DNA from: Pseudomonadota bacterium
Lineage (GTDB): Bacteria > Pseudomonadota > Alphaproteobacteria > Reyranellales > Reyranellaceae
Reading direction: 5' to 3'
NCBI GenBank assembly: GCA_020160955.1
Contig: JAIUOX010000038.1
Coordinates: 1-39,981, forward strand
DNA length: 39,981 bases
Below, piece by piece: positions 37,712 through 39,981 of the stretch. Within the stretch, counting starts at the first letter, position 1. Each line of letters starts with the position of its first letter. A program made the translations under genes and the position numbers. The notes beneath the pieces are model-generated. The model worked only from the letters and a program-made list of their open reading frames with translations, was not told the DNA's origin and searched no databases.

Positions 37712-38514
37712 CCGGCGGCTCGATCTGGTCGCGACGTGCCCTCGCGGCGGTGGGCATCTTCGGGCTGGTCTTCCTGACCGTACCGCTGGTCATCGTGATC
37801 CCGATGTCCTTCTCGTCGGCGCGGGCGCTCACCTTTCCGCCCCCCAGCCTTTCGCTGCGCTGGTACGAGACCTTCTTCGGCGATCCGCGCTGGATGGAGG
37901 CGATGTGGACCTCCGCCTTCGTCGCCGCAGTCTCCTCGGTGGCGGCGCTGATCCTTGGCGGCCTCGCAGCCTACGGGCTGCGCCGCGGCACCTTCCGGGG
38001 GCGCGACTGGGCCGAGGGCAACTTCATGGCGCCGCTGATCGTGCCGACGATCATCGTGGCCATCGCGCTCTATCTCGCGCTGGCCAAGGTCGGTCTGCTC
38101 GGCTCGCTGCTGGGCCTGGTCGTCGCCCACACGCTGCTCAACGTGCCGCTGGTGATGATGGTCCTGGGGGTCGCGATCCGCGAGTTCGACCAGCGGATCG
38201 AGCAGGTCGCCTGGAGCCTCGGCGCCTCCTGGGGCTACACGATGCGCAAGATCGTGCTGCCGAACCTGGCGCCCAGTGTGTTCGCCGCCTGGATTTTCGC
38301 CTTCATCGGCAGTTTCGACGAGGTCATCGTCACCTCGTTCATCGCCGGCAAGTACGAGACCGTGCCGAAGAAGATGTTCAACGAACTCGTCCTCGAGGTG
38401 AACCCGACGATCACGGCCGTCGCAACCCTGCTGATCGCCTTTACCGTGCTGGCCCTCGCCGCCGTGGCCTTCGTGCTGGGACGGTCGGGAAAGCTCAAGG
38501 AGACCGTCGTCTAG
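37708..38514 (+). CDS. ABC transporter permease, PotC-like
   Basis: 268 residues, about six helices. Pattern of PotC: VPLVIVIPMSFSSARALTFPP near the start, SLRWYETFFGDPRW, the EAA loop VAWSLGASWGYTMRKIVLPN, and FIGSFDEVIVTSFI. It pairs with the PotB-like protein. The ATG overlaps the preceding stop, and the importer operon ends here. A 108-base gap to the cupin gene follows. Confidence 0.9.
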   Translation: MTGGSIWSRRALAAVGIFGLVFLTVPLVIVIPMSFSSARALTFPPPSLSLRWYETFFGDPRWMEAMWTSAFVAAVSSVAALILGGLAAYGLRRGTFRGRDWAEGNFMAPLIVPTIIVAIALYLALAKVGLLGSLLGLVVAHTLLNVPLVMMVLGVAIREFDQRIEQVAWSLGASWGYTMRKIVLPNLAPSVFAAWIFAFIGSFDEVIVTSFIAGKYETVPKKMFNELVLEVNPTITAVATLLIAFTVLALAAVAFVLGRSGKLKETVV

Positions 38515-38523
38515 GAGCCCGCT

Positions 38524-38578
38524 CGGCCGCAATTTCCCTCGTGGACTTGGAATCCGGTGAGACGGCAAACTGCGGCCG
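38524..38578. repeat. Inverted repeat before the cupin gene
   Basis: CGGCCGCA (38524-38531) and TGCGGCCG (38571-38578) form a perfect 8-bp inverted repeat 39 bases apart in the 108-base gap between the permease and cupin genes. It could close a leader stem-loop or be chance in G+C-rich DNA. No clear promoter boxes were seen in the gap. Confidence 0.35.
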
Positions 38579-38622
38579 TTCAGCGGGCCGTGTCCTGCGT
38601 GATCCCGGACGAGGAGATTTAT

Positions 38623-39594
38623 GTGGCTGGCATCGAAAGTTTCCCCAATGACGACCTGCTGACGAGCGACGCGCAGTACTTCGACTACAGCTCGGCCGCC
38701 AACCCGATCCAGCAGGGCATCATCCCGCCGGTTCCTTACCGGGCCTTCTCGCCGTCCTTCTTCGACGAGGGACCGACCCGCGTGCAGCCGCTCGATGTCA
38801 GTGAGGAGCTGGGGATCGTCGGCCCGGCGACGACGCCCGCGCTGTGCGCCAACTTCGTCCGCATCGTTCGCGGCTCGGTCATGACCTCGGCCGAGGCGAC
38901 CAGCCAGGTCTTCTTCGTGTTCCGGGGCAGCGGGCGGACGGACGCGTGCGGCGAGACCATCCACTGGTCGCAGGGCGACTACATGGTCCTGCCGGCGCAC
39001 GGCCATGCGATGCATCATTCCGACGGCGAGGCCGGGCTCTATTGGGTGCACGATGCGCCGCTGTTGCGCTATCTTGGTGCCGCACCGACGGTCGCGCGCT
39101 TCAAGCCCACCTTCTACCAGCACAGCAAGGCGCAGCAGAAGCTCACGGAGATCGCCACCGATCCCGCGACCGCGAACGCCAATCGCGTCAGCGTCCTGCT
39201 CGCCAACCGAAACTTCCCGGCCACCCGCACTATCACCCACACGATGTGGACGATGTTCGGCCTGCTGCCGAAGGATGCGGTGCAGTACCCGCATCGGCAC
39301 GAATCGGTGGCGGTCGACTTCGTGATCGACTGCAAGCCCGGCTGCTACACGATGATCGGCACCGAGCTGGACGAATCGGGGATGATCAAGAACGGTCAGC
39401 GCGAGGACTGGGCGCCCGGCGCCAGTTTCATCACGCCGCCCGGCTACTGGCATTCGCACCACAACGAATCGGGCGAGGATGCTCACGTCCTGCCGATCCA
39501 GGATGCCGGGCTGCACACCTACCTGCGCACCCTGGAGATCATGTTCAGCCATCCCGGGCACGATCGCACCGCGCATATTTCGCAGACGCCCTAG
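38623..39594 (+). CDS. Double-cupin protein, gentisate-dioxygenase-like
   Basis: 323 residues, two cupin domains (about 70-150 and 200-300), similar in layout to gentisate 1,2-dioxygenase/COG3435 proteins. The C-terminal cupin carries HRHESVAVDF (H224, H226) and WHSHH (276-280), likely metal ligands. The N-terminal cupin has no H-x-H in its first motif (SAEATSQVFFV), although PAHGHAMHH follows. In classical gentisate dioxygenases the metal sits in the first cupin, so a different chemistry is likely. I chose the GTG at 38623 for the GAGGAG six bases upstream; another GTG at 38557 lacks this. Third codon positions look less G+C-rich than in neighbouring genes. The function is not known. An IS remnant starts at its stop. 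Confidence 0.75.
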   Translation: MAGIESFPNDDLLTSDAQYFDYSSAANPIQQGIIPPVPYRAFSPSFFDEGPTRVQPLDVSEELGIVGPATTPALCANFVRIVRGSVMTSAEATSQVFFVFRGSGRTDACGETIHWSQGDYMVLPAHGHAMHHSDGEAGLYWVHDAPLLRYLGAAPTVARFKPTFYQHSKAQQKLTEIATDPATANANRVSVLLANRNFPATRTITHTMWTMFGLLPKDAVQYPHRHESVAVDFVIDCKPGCYTMIGTELDESGMIKNGQREDWAPGASFITPPGYWHSHHNESGEDAHVLPIQDAGLHTYLRTLEIMFSHPGHDRTAHISQTP

Positions 39595-39830
39595 CAGGCT
39601 CTTGAAAAGGGGGATCGCTGCGATCGTCGGTTGGCGTAATGCCGAGCGCGACTTCCACACGGAGAAGCGCTCGCACGAGACCACAGCCTGACCGATCCGG
39701 AGGCCCGCCCCTACAGGAAGTGCTGGCCGCGGTCGATGCTCGTCGCGGCAAGTGCCGCGTCACGCTGGGCGCCGACAAGGCCTATGACGTGGCCAACTGC
39801 ACAGCCTCGTTGCAGTCCCGTTCGGGGGGG
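39592..39830 (+). pseudogene. Decayed IS5-type transposase remnant
   Basis: No open frame remains, but three short pieces in successive frames match one IS5-like DDE transposase block. RNAERDFHTEKRSHETT (frame of 39632) is followed by TDPEARPYRK (frame of 39691), then RRGKCRVTLGADKAYDVANC (frame of 39717). Intact relatives carry, as I recall, RSNxTHxSTTDPEARLYRKG, and about 30-40 residues later TLGADKAYD. So there are at least two frameshifts and an internal loss, and the transposase 5' part is missing. The leading TAGCAGGCTCTTGAAAA at 39592 may be an IS end. It lies between the cupin stop and the map stop. It is old and inactive. Confidence 0.75.
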
Positions 39831-39832
39831 CG

Positions 39833-39981
39833 CTATTCTGGCGTCGCCTGCAGGTTCCTGGTTTCCACCAGATCGTAGGGGGGCTTGGCCAATTCCTTCG
39901 GCGACAGCGTGAAGAACTCGACGCCGGTCTCGGTGATGCCGACCGAGTGTTCGAACTGGGCGGAGAGCTGCTTGTCGCGGG
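39833..39981 (-). CDS. map: Methionine aminopeptidase type I, 3' end (5' cut by window edge)
   Basis: The last 48 codons are visible before a TAG at 39835-39833. RDKQLSAQFEHSVGITETG is the C-terminal block of type I methionine aminopeptidase; the glutamate in AQFEH is one of the metal ligands. The enzyme removes the initiator methionine from new proteins. A tail (FFTLSPKELAKPPYDLVE onward) extends beyond the core as in many alphaproteobacterial forms. The frame is intact, so the transposase fragment next to it did not damage this gene. The remaining 5' part is outside the window. Confidence 0.85.
   Translation of the reverse strand, partial: RDKQLSAQFEHSVGITETGVEFFTLSPKELAKPPYDLVETRNLQATPE

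Overview
The window is very G+C-rich (by eye about two thirds G+C, with G/C at most third codon positions) and densely coded. Genes often overlap by ATGA or TGATG, and GTG or TTG starts are common. Gene content (several solute-binding-protein transporters, the order lytic transglycosylase–dapA–smpB, KorA with an N-terminal gamma domain, a membrane-bound class III cyclase) fits a metabolically versatile alphaproteobacterium of the Rhodospirillales/Hyphomicrobiales kind, perhaps Reyranella-like. The genus is a guess. No tRNA, rRNA or CRISPR was seen, and no gap between genes exceeds 300 bases.

Region by region. (1) 1-1186: 3' part of a dihydrolipoyl dehydrogenase gene, a perfect 26-bp-arm palindrome and a terminator for the opposing operon. 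(2) 1186-5875, minus: a three-gene operon for a 2-oxoacid oxidoreductase (KorC-like NADPH/flavin/Fe-S subunit, KorA, KorB), preceded by an AraC regulator (6025-6825). (3) 6893-11040, plus: MFS carrier, orphan Bug/TctC-type binding protein and SdsA1/YjcS-type alkylsulfatase, divergent from the AraC gene. (4) 11053-15803, plus: a complete branched-chain-amino-acid-type ABC importer (livKGFHM) with a recognisable promoter. (5) 15808-17825, minus: serine/threonine dehydratase overlapping a membrane adenylate cyclase. (6) 17878-19129, plus: YdhR-like small protein and aldo/keto reductase. (7) 19133-22856: lytic transglycosylase (minus), dapA and smpB (plus). (8) 22875-29747, plus: acyl-CoA dehydrogenase, orphan TRAP binding protein, second palindrome copy, then mccB, an enoyl-CoA hydratase-like gene and mccA (leucine/isovalerate type). 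(9) 29749-33416, minus: class IV transaminase, small membrane protein, DUF2189 protein, uracil/xanthine permease. (10) 33554-38514, plus: class III aminotransferase coupled to a polyamine-type ABC importer. (11) 38623-39594: double-cupin protein. (12) 39592-39830: decayed IS5-type transposase. (13) 39833-39981, minus: 3' end of methionine aminopeptidase.

Functionally, most of the window is uptake plus first-step catabolism of organic acids, amino acids/amines and acyl chains, set among a few housekeeping genes (dapA, smpB, slt, map). The points most worth following are: an enoyl-CoA hydratase homologue between mccB and mccA that has lost both crotonase glutamates; the AraC/MFS/Bug/alkylsulfatase cluster; the KorCAB operon beside a lipoamide dehydrogenase gene; the two-copy palindrome; and the overlap-coupled dehydratase–cyclase pair.
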